Shown: positions 10,918 to 21,916 of the stretch, piece after piece
Layout of the letters: the number at the start of each line of letters is the position of its first letter
How positions within the stretch are numbered: the stretch's first letter is position 1
DNA from: Parietaria judaica
Taxonomy: Eukaryota > Streptophyta > Magnoliopsida > Rosales > Urticaceae
Assembly: GCA_954871525.1 (NCBI GenBank)
Contig: OX940866.1
Location: 36,840,521-36,904,520 of the forward strand
Reading direction: 5' to 3'
Length of the DNA: 64,000 nt
The notes under the pieces: generated by a model
Seen by the model: only the letters and a program-made list of their open reading frames with translations
Databases searched by the model: none
Told to the model about the DNA's origin: nothing
Position numbers and translations under genes: made by a program

Positions 10918-13900
10918 ATGGCTCCTTCCCGCTCTAGGCTGGTCTTTAAGACCCGAAGCCCTACCTCTGTCATGACTCATGACGACCGAGAGTTTGCAAT
11001 TTATCACCAACAACTGTTCAGATTCGGAGCTCTTTTTCGCACGTCTCCCCTTCGAGGGTGAATTCGCCGACGAGCCTCAGAACGACTTTGTCTGCGTCTA
11101 CGAGTCGTTCTTCCAAATCGTCGGCCTCCGCTTCCCGGTACCGCACTTGATCGTGGCGTTCATCTACGCCTTTGGGGTCCCGATCGCCCAGGTGAGCCCC
11201 AACACACTTCGCATTCTCCTCTGCACACTCGTTATTGCATGTGAGCAGAAAGTGGAGCTTACGCTCGAGGACTTGATGCGCCTCTTCAAGGTTTCCCGGA
11301 ATCCGAAGAATTTGGGCCGTTTTGCCATCTCTCATCGCGTTCGACCGCATATTCTCACGAATACGCCGTCGAACGAGTCCGGCTGGGAGAATAAATATTT
11401 CTTCGTTCGAGTGGATAACTCCAACTTTGGTCCCCACCATTCCTTCCTTCCGAGGGAGTTGGTACTCGAGGGGGTGGATCTCCCTTGATTTAAGCCCGAG
11501 GAGAACGAAGAGGCTGATGCGCGGTTCAAGGAAATCCACGCTGCTCTCCTTGCTAATCCTAGGCGCGATTGGAGTAAGGACTTCGGGGATCGGCGGAACG
11601 AGAAGTCTGGGGTCTATCAACTGGCCCGAATTCACGGGGCGCCTCCAAATACTCTCCTCCCGGTGGGTTTTTCCCGAAATCCAAGGAGAAATCCGTCGTT
11701 GCTAGGGACGATACTCCCATTATCGGGATCGGGAGGTGCAGAGACCGTCGAGGTCCCAGGCAGGATCCGACGCTCCTTGCTACATGGGGCTCACCCTTCG
11801 AGAGGGTGGTCCCCCGGGTAAACGCCCTATCGAGGATACTCGCGATGAGCGGCGGACGAGATCTAAGACGAATTTCGTCGCCCGCTCTTTGACGGAAGTT
11901 TCTCGTTCCTCGAGGAGATCCCCTCGAGAAGAAAGCTCTTCGGGCAAGCGGCCCGCCGAGGAGGTATGCGAGGCTTCTCCTGCAAAAAAGGCTAAGGTTC
12001 CCGCCCCGGCCCCCAAGCCTGAATCTGCTGCTCCGTCTCGGGGAATAGCGAAGGGGGCTCCGGGTACCGCGCCCGTAGAGGGCGAGGCTGAGAGGATGGG
12101 ACCGGTGCCGGACAGGCGTACACGCCCCGCCGCGAATCCACGGGAGAGGTTAGAGTTCGAGGATATCGAGCATTTGGTCATAGCGCCAAACGCTCCCCCT
12201 CCACCCTCTTGGGAGCTGAAAGCTCCATCCTCCCTCCCACTCTTGGGGTCGCGACCCGGCCCTCTCCGTCACCACCTCGGGGAATCCCCGATGAAACGAC
12301 GCGGGGTCTGGCCGCGGCCTCTACGCCTTTGATTCAGTCTCCGGTCAAAGAGATCCAGGTTCCGAACGAGGAGGGTACAGGACCTCTTGGTGGGGAGGAA
12401 GCCCAAGGAGAGACCCCCGTATCTGTCGGGCGAGAAGGCGACCAGGGACAGATCCCATTTGGACCCGAGGAGGAGCAGCCCGGGGCGCTCCCCGAGGTTA
12501 ATCCTTCTGGCCCGAAGCCCTTTCCCGACGCGTATGGTATCGAAGCCCTCGAGGGCTCAGGGATCGAGCCCACTTTCGAGCTTACCGGCGTTTCCGACCT
12601 ACAGGCATCTCTCATCACTCCTCCTGGCGCGCTGTCAAAATCATCGGACGACTCGGCGCGACCCTCGATCCCGAGAAGGCATCTACCAGATCGCCACTGG
12701 CTCAAGCCGGCTTCCCCGCCATGCCATCTCCGGGTGCACTTCCTGAGGGTCGGGAGGTTTACTCTTCTGCCGTGTGCAGGGGCCTCGCCCCCGGGGCCGA
12801 AGCTTCTCCAGGGCTCGTCGGTCCTCTCAACGAGTCCGCGGGAAGCTTGGAACTTATCGACCATGTCCTCCGGGGGGTAACCCGGCTGAAAGATGTGATT
12901 GCCTCCGAGTGGCTATCCACCGCTAAGGCCGAGAGAGACGCCAGTGAGTTGTCGACGGAGCTCGCGCTAGTCCGGGGCCAACTTGAGGTTTCCGTTTGCG
13001 ACAGGCGGAAGTTCCGGGAGCAGGCCGAGAAGTTTTCCTCAGAACTCGACGAGACCAGGTCTGCCTTGGAGTCGGAAACCTTGTTGCGCCGGGCTACAGA
13101 AAAAATCTTCTGCCGCTAAAGAGGTGGATCTCTCTGATAGGCTCCGGCTGAAAGCTGAACGCCTCGCTCAGATCAGTGAAGTTGTCGGCGTACCGTTCGA
13201 ACAAGAAGACCACCTGGATTCCCGAGTCGACGCCGTGCTGAGGAAGCTTGCCGAAGACTTAGAGGTTGCGCGAGCCGAGACAACGGAAGAGCGTCACGGC
13301 CGAGAGCGCCTGTTCCAGGAGGCCCAAGCCAAGCTGGAGCGCCTCTCGGCGAGGTTTGATTTTCTCGATCAATCCATCAACGCCCATCGCCTGGCCGCCG
13401 CGTACCAAGCCAATATCGGCTTGGACGAGAAAATCCTTCATGCGGCACCCATCGAGGGTCTCGAGACCCGCTTGCCTTCGTGGCGTGAAAGTCATGCCAA
13501 GTACCGGGCCGAGGCAGGCGAGCTGGACAAAAAGTCTTCCCGGGATCCCGACTCTCCGCCGCTCTCCCCCTGCAAGCCGCCAGCCCTTGACAGTCGGAGG
13601 GTTGAAAGCCTTGTCTCGGCGGGGGCTTCTCTCGGGTCTTCACCGCGCGACGAATACGGCTCGAACATCGAGGCCCTGGCGCCTCCGGAGCCCACGGTAT
13701 AGGGTGTTTCTCGGAGTTTCCCTTCCAATTTCCCTCTGTTTTTTTTTGTAAATTTCGAATGTTGTGGTTCTTTCTGTAACCTAGGCTTTTAAGCGAATTA
13801 ATCGAATAAATAAAAGAAATCCTTTTCGAGTTACCTTTTCCTTTCATCGCCAAGCTTCTTCGCTATTGCTCTCGTATACCTGTTTTCTCTCTCTCCTTTT

Positions 13901-15020
13901 TTTTATCACCGGGCCTCTTTACTATTTCTTCCGTATCTCCATTCTCTCTTTTCCTTCGTAGGCCGGAGGTGGTACCGTTGTTCTTTTCCCCGACGCCTCT
14001 TCCCCCAGCGACGGAGAAGGTTACGAGAGGGCGGAACGGCCCGCGTTTGCTCCCGATCCTGCGAGGATTCTATCGGGGAATGAAGTTGCTATCCTCGAGA
14101 CTACAGAGGCTAAGCTCGCCAAGTGTAGGGCGGAGCGTGACGAAGATATACGCCTCCTCGCTATTTCCGAGGAGTCCCTTATTGAGGAACGACAGCGTTA
14201 TCAGCGGTGCGATGAGACACTCTCGGCGCAGCTCCGGCAGAAAAATGAGTGTTTCAACCGAATCGCCGACGCCATAAATCTGTCGCCTGGTCGGGGAGGG
14301 CAAATCTTTTTCCATGTCAAGGCCATGCTGAGGAAGCTTGCCAAGGACCACGACGCAACCAGGAGCTGGGCAATAGAGGAGGGATTTTCTCGCTTACGCC
14401 TTTACCATCAAGCAACCGATAAGCTGAGGCACGCCTCTGAGAGGTTTGGTGCTCTCGAGGAAATTGTCCGCATTCAGCGCCTGCTGGGCGGTGTGCTCTC
14501 GAATATCATGCTCGTCGAAGGGCTTCCTTATCGTCGACCGTTGGTGAGCTTCGAGCAAAACTGCCAAGGTGGCGCAGGTTGGAGCAGAAATACCGGCTGA
14601 TTTGGCCGGATTGGAGAAGAAAATTTCTGGTGCTCCTAACTCTCCTCCGCTTTCCCCCTGCCGTCCTCTGGTCTTCACCGAGGCGCGAGCGCCGGGTTTT
14701 GACGTTCTTCCCTCCTCGCCGGGCACGGTATGGGGTGGCTCAGCTTACATATTCTGTAGTTTTACCTTTTCTATGGGGTTGGTTCCTTACTCTTGGCTTC
14801 TCTCTTGCAGGCTGATAGCAATGTTGATATGTACCTCGCGGGAACTTCCTCGAGTAAGCCCTCAGGACTCCCCGCCGACGATCCTGTGTGCCTAGTTGTT
14901 GATGACATCCTTCGCCGATGCTGTGATACCATCATCGAGGAATGTGCCGATGCGGTCCTGGGTCAAGATCCCCTCGATGATATCGCTAGACAGGAGGGTC
15001 GGTCCCTGCGAAAATTGTAA
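10918..15020 (+). pseudogene. Antisense gypsy-type transposon/coiled-coil gene of the F-box element, degraded
   Basis: A likely start at 10918 leads into a frame that must shift near 11010-11030 to join the frame at 10979-11488. That part (FVCVYESFFQIVGLRFPVP, then QVSPNTLRILLCTL) resembles the plant putative gypsy-type transposon domain (Transposase_28). A TGA at 11486 breaks the frame, which otherwise continues. A basic Ser/Pro-rich middle (11736-12700) is followed by coiled coils in several frames (12721-13119, 13120-13702, about 14060-14600). A candidate intron (14728-14810) precedes a C-terminal exon with DDPVCLVV and RRCCDTI...ADAVLGQ, matching copy 1. The coil block ending in SPPLSPC appears twice (to 13575 and to 14665). 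Frameshifts suggest this copy is dead. Confidence 0.7.
13703..14055. other. Probable intron or spacer between the two coil blocks
   Basis: Pyrimidine-rich sequence (TTTCTCTCTCTCC, TTTTCCTTCGTAG) between two homologous coiled-coil segments. The CGTAG at about 13960 could be a splice acceptor. No open frame is shared with the flanks. Confidence 0.4.
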
Positions 15021-15147
15021 TATGTATATCTTCTAGGGGTGTGGACGTATGAATTGTAAATAATACTCGGTATTTCGTATTTTGAATAAAATCAACATGA
15101 GATGATTTCCTTTTACGAGTTTATTCGCGATTTATGAACTTGTTTAC

Positions 15148-15900
15148 AGGTGAGATGTTTTCTCGGCCCTCTCGCCGGTACGGGCTTGCTCGGCGCCCTT
15201 AGCCGTAATTTTTTATTTTTATTTTATTTTTTTTGCTCGGCACTCTCGGCTGCTCGGGCTTGCTCGGCGCCCTTAGCCGTAAATATATATTTTTTCTTCT
15301 TGCTCGGCACTCTCACCGGATTGGGCTTGCTCGGCGCCCTTAGCCGTAAACATATATTATTCTTTTTTTTTTTCGCTCGGCACTCTCGCCGGCTCGGGCT
15401 TGCTCGGCGCCCTCAGCCGTAAATATATATTTTTTCTTCTTGCTCGGCACTCTCGCCGTACCTATTTTTCTCGGCACTCTCGCCGTACCTCTTTACTCGG
15501 CACTCTCGCCGTACCTCTTTTTCTCGGCACTCTCGCCGTAGTTAACACTTGCGGGTATCGATGGGTTTCATTGGGTACGAGCCAATTAGTTTTCAGGACC
15601 CCATAGGCACTCTCGCCTTTTAGCTTGGCACTCTCGCCACAGGCATTCTCGCCTTGTTTATTTCCTTGGCACTCTCGCCGGATCGGGCTTGCTCGGCACC
15701 CTAAGCCGTATATATATCTCGGCACTTTCGCCGGATCGGGCTTGCTTGGCACCCTTAGCCGTATATATATCTCGGCACTCTCGCCGGATCGGGCTTGGTC
15801 GGCACCCTTAGTCGTATATATATCTCGGCACTCTCGCCGGATCGGGCTTGCTCGGCACCCTTAGTCGTATATATATCTATATATTTTTTTATTTATATAT
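15148..15900. repeat. Tandem arrays of F-box element, copy 2
   Basis: There are three blocks. About four units (15165-15440) carry GGCTTGCTCGGCGCCC and poly-T/TA tracts. About four units of 27-28 bp (15440-15540) carry CTCGGCACTCTCGCCGTACC. Four units of about 57 bp (15660-15880) carry CTCTCGCCGGATCGGGCTTG and TATATATCTCGG. All share CGGCAC...GCCG inverted cores with the copy-1 arrays but differ in unit length. They sit between the convergent 3' ends of the two genes. Confidence 0.88.
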
Positions 15901-16127
15901 GAATATTGTGGGAATACTTTTCTTTGTACTCGGTACTTTCACTCTCGCCGAGTAGAGTTGTACACATACATTCTTGTTAACTTATAATTTCGCTCGTTTC
16001 TCAAAGTAAAAACATACATACAGACATCAAAACTAAAACAAATTTTCCCCAAGAGACCACGCCAAAAGGGTTCGTAAAGGCTTCTTGGTAGATCAACCCT
16101 CCCTTCACGTCGAACAGCGTACGTGCC

Positions 16128-17608
16128 TTACTCCGGAGCTTGTTCGTCGGTGATCGAGCAGGCTGAAGACACCACCTTCTCCAGAGAGTCTCTGCTAGGG
16201 CGCCCATTGTTGCAGTCCGTGCAGACGTATGTATACCACATGAGACCGAGGCTTATGCATGACATGCAAAAGCCACAAGCACGTCCTCCTTGGCGTCGGC
16301 GAACACAAGGCGGGCGGAGGATGTTCCTTTCTCCACTCTTCGTGGGCTTCTCATAAACCAGGATGTCCTTATCGCATTTCCTGCAGTACTCCATGTCGAG
16401 CAGCCGACCGTGTGGTGCGGGCGTCTGCTGCTCGAGGTCACCGGTCGGGCTCCCTGTCGCGAGCAGCGCGGGAAGGTCTTCAAGTCTGGCGTTGGCTCCC
16501 TCCTTGTAAATGAAACCGAGTCTGTTGACCCTTAGGAATTTTATCCCGTGCTTTATTGTGGACAAGTTGTTGACCACGTCGTCCACGGTGATTCGGTGGC
16601 AGCTCGGCAGGCATACCTTTATGATCGTCAGGTTATCCTGCAGAATTACCCTCAAAGCGGCGTTGGTGATCTCGAAGCATCTATTCAGCGTCAGGGTCTC
16701 CATCCTCCCTTGAGACCTCCTCGCCAGATTCAGAAGATTCTCATCTTCGATCTGCTCGCTCATCGGGTCGTCGATATTGAGGTTGCGCCACAGAAGGCAG
16801 TTCCCCCGAACCTCGTCGCGCAGCAACTTGCACACCATTTCCACCGCGAGGAGCTCCTCGAGGCTTAGGTACAACAAGACGAGTTCCATTGCGGGGTGTG
16901 GTTCACCTGAGACCCTTTGCTGCTCCTGGTCCTGTTGGTTCTCCATGGTGTCCTCCATCATTGGACACGGCTCGTCGCTCCTTGGCCACTCCTCATTTCT
17001 CCAGCTGTCCGTCGTCGCGTGATCGTCTCCTCCTCGTGCTTCCGCCATGGCTTCTTTGGGCCATTCCCAACCTCCTTCAATGACCATCCCAGACTCGTCT
17101 GTATAGCCTTGTCCGGTAACTCCTTCCCCGAACGTCATCTCTTCTTGGTATGCTTTCTCCCCCTGCATCGAGGAAACACTAACAATCACCGGTTTTATAG
17201 TAAAAAGGGAATTTAGAATTTTCTGGGTAGAGTGATCAAGGTTTTCCTGAGAGTTAAACTGCCCTGCTTCTTTCGCTCTTGCTAACTTCTTATTTATAAC
17301 CACCATTTCACACCACGCGTAAACCCTTCGCATTCCTTGACACTGCTGTCCCTTCGCAACGCCTCGGGAGTCACTCCGATTCATTGATGCGCGTGCGTTT
17401 CCTTTTCTGGCTAGCCGACTATACGTCTACTCCATTTAAATGCAAAGAGTCCGTACGTCTTCCTCTCTTGCGTCACTCCTGCCTCTTGAGTTGCTCCTTA
17501 GGCCCTCCTCGTTGTTTTCGCGCGTTCAAACATTACCTCGAGCAGCCATCGCTGGTCTCCTCGAGATCGGGCCTCGTTGCTGGTGATGGCATCGCTCGAT
17601 AACATCAT
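16128..17608 (-). CDS. SKIP14-like F-box protein carried by the retroelement (copy 2, two exons)
   Basis: Proposed exons are 17537-17608 (24 codons) and 16128-17162, giving 368 residues. The donor is CTCGAG|GTAATG and the acceptor GATGCAG|G. The ATG lies 42 bp after the primer-binding site, exactly as in copy 1. The product has an acidic N-terminal stretch about 50 residues longer than copy 1, an F-box (HPAMELVLLYLSLEELLAVE to LLWRN), LRR-like segments (METLTLNRCFEITNAAL, CLPSCHRITVDDVV) and paired cysteines (CRKC, CGFCMSC, CTDC). F-box proteins recruit substrates to SCF ubiquitin ligases; SKIP14 is the closest family I recognise. A frame opening at 17384 reads through the intron and is the alternative N-terminus. 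No stop or frameshift breaks it. Expression is unproven. Confidence 0.78.
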
Positions 17609-17649
17609 GCTCCTTCAAATTCTTGGCTGTGAGTTAGAAACAAAACAAA

Positions 17650-17667
17650 GCCCCACGGTGGGCGCCA
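17650..17667 (-). other. Primer-binding site, copy 2
   Basis: TGGCGCCCACCGTGGGGC on the minus strand, three bases inside the 5' LTR end. It differs from copy 1 at one base. Confidence 0.88.
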
Positions 17668-17670
17668 AAC

Positions 17671-18439
17671 TGTAGAGGGCGATTTTCACCGCCCTTTTCC
17701 AGTCACAAAAATAATCACAGATAACAAGTTAACAACAATGATCAGTGAATATCTTTGTTTTATTATGTTTCCGATATGAGCTCAGTTTCCTTTCGTTGAA
17801 TAGCTGGATAGTTGAAGGATCAAGAACAAAGATTTTCTCTATTTCTTTAGACTCTCTACTACAGGATATTCTATCTTTCTCTCTGGTTCCTCTTTTCTCT
17901 TTTTCCTTTTTTTCACAAACGAGGCTTAACTTGCCTTTTATAGAGTTTTCATTATGCCCCCTCACATCTTTCCCACCTTTTCCCCTTTTAATCATTCGCT
18001 TCCCAGAGTGATTTAAGGGAAGCATGGTTAATCCATGCTTTATGTCACTTCCGAGCAGACTGTCATTATGGGTAGGTGAGCTTCATTAAATGCGCATCCC
18101 GTCAGCCGTCATTCGGCTCTGCAAGCTTCGTCGCTGATGCTTCTCATCGAGTGAGTAGGTGGGCTTCATTAAATGCACATCCCGTCAGCCGTCATTCGGC
18201 TCTGCATAAATCATCATGACGAAATTCCTCGTCGAGCGTGATGGGACACTTCATCGCAGTCTGCTTTTGCGCTGGCCATACCTCCTCGCGGTTAACTCTC
18301 CTCGAGGATAATCCTCCTCGGGGATACGCCTTGTTTGCCCCCCTCGGGCGATGAACTTCCTCGCCTTCCCTTATGTCGTTTATGGACAAAACGACACGAG
18401 TTGTGTTGAGGATGGATTTGACCAAATCCGACCTTAACA
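17671..18439 (-). repeat. 5' LTR of F-box element, copy 2
   Basis: 769 bp, same ends and length as 9622-10390, with about twenty mismatches by eye. Drives minus-strand transcription toward the F-box gene if active; a TATA-like box lies near 17938-17948. Confidence 0.92.
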
Positions 18440-19606
18440 AATCTTACGAACAAAATTCTCCCTATCTCCTTCTACTAAGTAAAAGGAAATGAGTTGAGAG
18501 TCTATTTCATTCGGTCCTAGATCCTTTGCTTTTCGAACTCTCTTGCTAATCCGAAGCTCGGGTTGTTTTTCAACAACCCGTGAAGAACTCTCCTCGCGAG
18601 GTTCTTCATTTGTGGGTATCTCAGAATCTTTATTCTTTGTGATAAGATTCTCAAAGAATTCCACATCTCCCGTGATTCAATTATCACATTAGACTCCAAG
18701 TCAAGAAGTCTATATGCCTTACTATTGGCCGCGTATCCTACAAAAGCACATTTAATCCCGCGATGATCCAACTTGGTCCTTTTTAGATCCATGTTCTTGT
18801 AGTAAGCAACGCAGCCCCACACTCTAAAGTAACCGATGTTGGGTGCACGACCTTTCCAAAGTTCGTACCGTGAAATACCGGTCTTCTTTAAAGGAATCAT
18901 GTTCAATATATGACATGCACATAACAAAGCTTCACCCCACAAACTAAATGGCAATTCAGAATGCATTAACATAGAATTTATCAACTCTTGATACGTTCTA
19001 TTTTTTCGTTCAGCTAACTCGTTCTGTTGTGGTGTACGTGGTGCGGAACACTCGTGTACAATGCCGTTTTCTTCACAAAACGCATTAAAATCATTTGGGA
19101 AATATTCTCCGCCCCTATCACTCCTAAGGACTTTAATTTTTTATTCCCAATTGATTTTCCACTTCCGCTTTATAAACTTTAAAAGCATTGAAAGCTTCGT
19201 CTTTATGCTTTAAAAGAAAAACGTAAGTGAATCTCGAACAATCGTCAATAAATGAAATAAAATACCGATTGCCCCCTCGGGTTTTCATTCCGTTAAATTC
19301 ACACAAATCAGAATGCACAAGATCTAACAGATTTGTATTACGTTCAACACTATGAAAAAGTTTCTTAATCATTTTCGATTTAACGCAAATTTCACATTTT
19401 TCAAAATCATCAACGTTGCATGAAATCAAACCGGATTTAATTAACCTTTTCATTGTGCTAACACCAATATGAGCTAATCTACTATGCCATAAAGTAATTG
19501 AACAATTGAAATACGCAGAAGTAGAAACTTTATTAATAACATTGTCAACGATACAAAGCTTAACCATTCCGCCCGCGGAATACCCTTTACCGATAAAATA
19601 CACCAT
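18440..19606 (-). pseudogene. copia integrase region
   Basis: The 19133-19606 frame has the HHCC zinc-binding part (HSRLAHIG, CEICVKSK) and first core acidic residues (HSDLCEF, FIDDCSRF). After a frameshift near 19133, the 18985-19132 segment reads VLRSDRGGEYF and TPQQNELAERKNR, and 18517-18984 continues the core and C-terminal part (LPFSLWGEALL, FRVWGC, KCAFVGY). A further shift leads to 18434-18664, which runs into the F-box element. It joins the RT half at 9621 on removal of the insertion and one AATCT copy. Confidence 0.85.
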
Positions 19607-20810
19607 TGCGGGTCAAGATCAACTTGCCCGACTCATAAACAGACTTAATACCCGGTTTACCCAACAAATCACCACTAACAAGGTTCCTAGACATGTCTGG
19701 CACGTGAAGCACGTTGACCAGCGTCACTTTCTTCCCAGAAGTAAAGTTAAGCTCCACGGTGCCGGTGCCGACGATCTTCGAGCGTCCCTCGTTTCCCATA
19801 TGAACTTGTTGTCCATCGTTGACTTCAGAATAGGTTTTGAAGGCCGCTTTGTCGTAGGAGACGTGAACAGTGGCACAAGTGTCGTACCACCATCCTTGAA
19901 CCTTGCCTTTGACCGCCATAATTTCGCTCACATTAGCGACAATGTTGTCATCGGTCTTCGTGGCGTTAGCCTCGTTGTTTTGGGTCTTTCGGACGCGACA
20001 ATCTCTCGCGTAGTGACCGGATTTGCCACACACAAAACAACCGGTTTTGGGCCCCTTCGAAGCACCGGAAGTCTTGAACTTTTGATCCTTCTTAGGACCG
20101 TAAACGTTCTTCTTCCCGTCGTGCTTTTTGCCTTTCGCGCTCACCGCGCTGGCCTTGGAATTTCCGACACCATCGGATTTCTCTCTTTCCTTCGATTCCT
20201 CTTCGATTCGAAGGTGTTTCTGGATCTACTCTAGTGAGAAATCCTCGGAATTGTGAAGCAATTTCTTCCGATAACTCTTCCAAGACGATGACAATTTCAC
20301 AATAATTGCACCCACTTGAAAAGGTTCCGAAATCTCAATCTTCACGGCCCTCAGTTTGTTGACGAGCACTTGTAGTTCGTGCACTTGGGCGAGGATCGGC
20401 TTTGCATCGGACATTTTGAAATCAAAGTACTCAGAAATGAGAAACTTTTTCGTACCTTCCTCTTCTGCCCGAAATTTGAATTCGAGCGCCTTCCAGATTT
20501 GGACCGCCGAAGAGTTGTCCGTGTAAAGATCATAGAGACGGTCGGAGAGCGTGTTTAGAATGTGACCGCGGCATAGCAGTTCGTCCTCCTTGTGCTTTTT
20601 GCGCTCCGCATTGATCTCGTCGGTATCGTCATCCGTCGGCTCGGGAATGGACTCCAACTCCGGGTCGAGAACATAGAAGATCTTCAGGGCCGTAAGGAGG
20701 AAGATCATCTTGTCTTGCCAGCGAGTGAAGTACGTCCCGTCAAAACGGTCCAACTTCACGAGGTCTTGGTTCATCACCTTGATGCTTGAAACGGAAGCGT
20801 CGGTGGCCAT
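19587..20810 (-). pseudogene. copia gag and protease
   Basis: The start is the ATG at 20810, 20 bp after the LTR remnant. The first 194 residues match the UBN2-type copia gag (LDRFDGTYFTRWQDKM, LYDLYTDNSSAVQIWKAL). One in-frame TAG (20226-20228) interrupts it. The same frame continues with a zinc knuckle (CFVCGKSGHYARDC) and the protease site WWYDTCATVHV, where Cys stands in place of the usual Gly after DT. It ends at 19587, overlapping the integrase frame by about 20 bp. Confidence 0.85.
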
Positions 20811-20830
20811 GATCGAACTTACTATTAGAC

Positions 20831-20875
20831 TGTTGGAAACCTCTTCGAAGTTGAAAACGTCGGGACTTGAATCAC
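20831..20875 (-). repeat. 5' LTR remnant of copia element
   Basis: 45 bp identical or nearly identical to the start of the 3' LTR at 6836-6880 (TGTTGGAAACCTCTTCGAAG to GACTTGAATCAC). Beyond it the two sequences no longer align. Confidence 0.75.
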
Positions 20876-21340
20876 GCATGTGATGCGCTTTCCTAATAGT
20901 ATTTCGAGCACCCGGAATCATCGCCGGACCACCGTGCGCCAGGCCACTCGCCCTAACGCCGCTCTTCTCCATGACGCGAACCGCGATTCCTGCCGCCCAA
21001 AGGATGCCAAACGCCTCTGGGTTTTGCGGAGAGCTTCCGCGCGCCTCGTCCTCGCCCAAGCTCGCTGTTGTCAATCGCCGTGGAGGTGCAACTCACACGC
21101 ACAGGTGATCGCCGGAATAGCACGACGGCAAAGAAGAGAAGGATATGAAGTTTCATTCAAGCTTCAGGAGAGAAAAAACCAAAAGAAAAAAGAAAAGGCA
21201 ATGCCTTGTCACTTACGAAGTGGAAACAAAAGAAAATATATATATATAATGTATTATGTATATACAATAATCTGATTATAAGGATCATATTATAAAAATT
21301 TAAACAAATATGTATATATATTTGTAATGAGCTTACCTTA
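20876..21340. other. Unmatched sequence where the 5' LTR should continue
   Basis: The first 350 bp are moderately GC-rich and not recognisably like the 3' LTR; 21236-21330 is TA-rich. No LTR end (TTCCAACA) is seen. It could be a diverged or recombined LTR, or sequence left by a deletion. Confidence 0.4.
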
Positions 21341-21356
21341 TCGGCATGACGACAAT

Positions 21357-21870
21357 TTAAGCCCGAATCCCAAAGACGACGCCGGAGGCTCATCGGGGAA
21401 AATCGGCAATTTAAGCCCAAAACCCAAAGACGAAGCAGGAGGCTCATCAGGGAAAATCGGCAATTTAAGCCCAAAACCCGAAGACGAAGCCGGAGGCTCA
21501 TCAGGGAAAATCGGCGATTTAAGCCCAAAAACCCAAAGACGAAGCAGGAGGCTCATCACGGAGAGACGACGGTAAAATTCAAAAACCCAAAGATGACGCC
21601 AGAGGCTCAGTGTCAAAGTAGAAAGTCTGAAAACGATACCAGAGACTCATCAAGGAAAATTAACAGACAATGTCCGAAACCCGACGACGAGGCCATAGGC
21701 TCATCAAGAAAAAATCAGAGTCAAAATTGGAAGCCCAACGACTACGTCGGAGGCTCATCAGGGAAGGACGGCGACCAAAGTCGAAAATCCAACGACAACA
21801 CCAAATTCTCATAAGGGCAAGACGACTACCTAAGTCTGAAGCCCGAAGACGACGCAGAAGGCCCAATCCG
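21357..21870. repeat. 54-bp tandem array encoding an 18-residue repeat
   Basis: Four clear units of 54 bp (21357-21570) encode NLSPKPKDEAGGSSGKIG-type repeats in the plus frame starting at 21327. Degenerate units with AGGCTCATCA(G/A)GG continue to about 21870. It belongs to the 3' internal region of the outer LTR element. Whether it is translated is unknown. Confidence 0.8.
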
Positions 21871-21916
21871 GTTACCACGATGATCAAAGTTCAACGACCT
21901 TGAACTCGCAGTTGTT

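Larger units (their letters stand above)
9622..18439 (-). mobile_element. Complete LTR retrotransposon with F-box cargo, copy 2
   Basis: Two 769-bp LTRs (9622-10390 and 17671-18439) are flanked by an exact AATCT duplication (9617-9621, 18440-18444). The primer-binding site is at 17650-17667 and the polypurine tract at 10391-10408, both on the minus strand. By eye the LTRs differ at about twenty positions, so the insertion is fairly recent. The interior (7.3 kb) has no recognisable gag, protease, RT or integrase. It holds a sense F-box gene and an antisense coiled-coil gene. It interrupts a copia pol gene. Confidence 0.92.
6836..21240 (-). mobile_element. Ty1/copia retrotransposon (split by the F-box element)
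   Basis: On the minus strand the order is 5' LTR remnant (20831), gag, protease, integrase, reverse transcriptase, RNase H, polypurine tract and 3' LTR (6836-7517). The RT after integrase gives the copia order. The element is interrupted within pol by the 9622-18439 insertion and has several nonsense and frameshift mutations. Only about 45 bp of the 5' LTR match the 3' LTR, so the right boundary is approximate. Confidence 0.85.
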
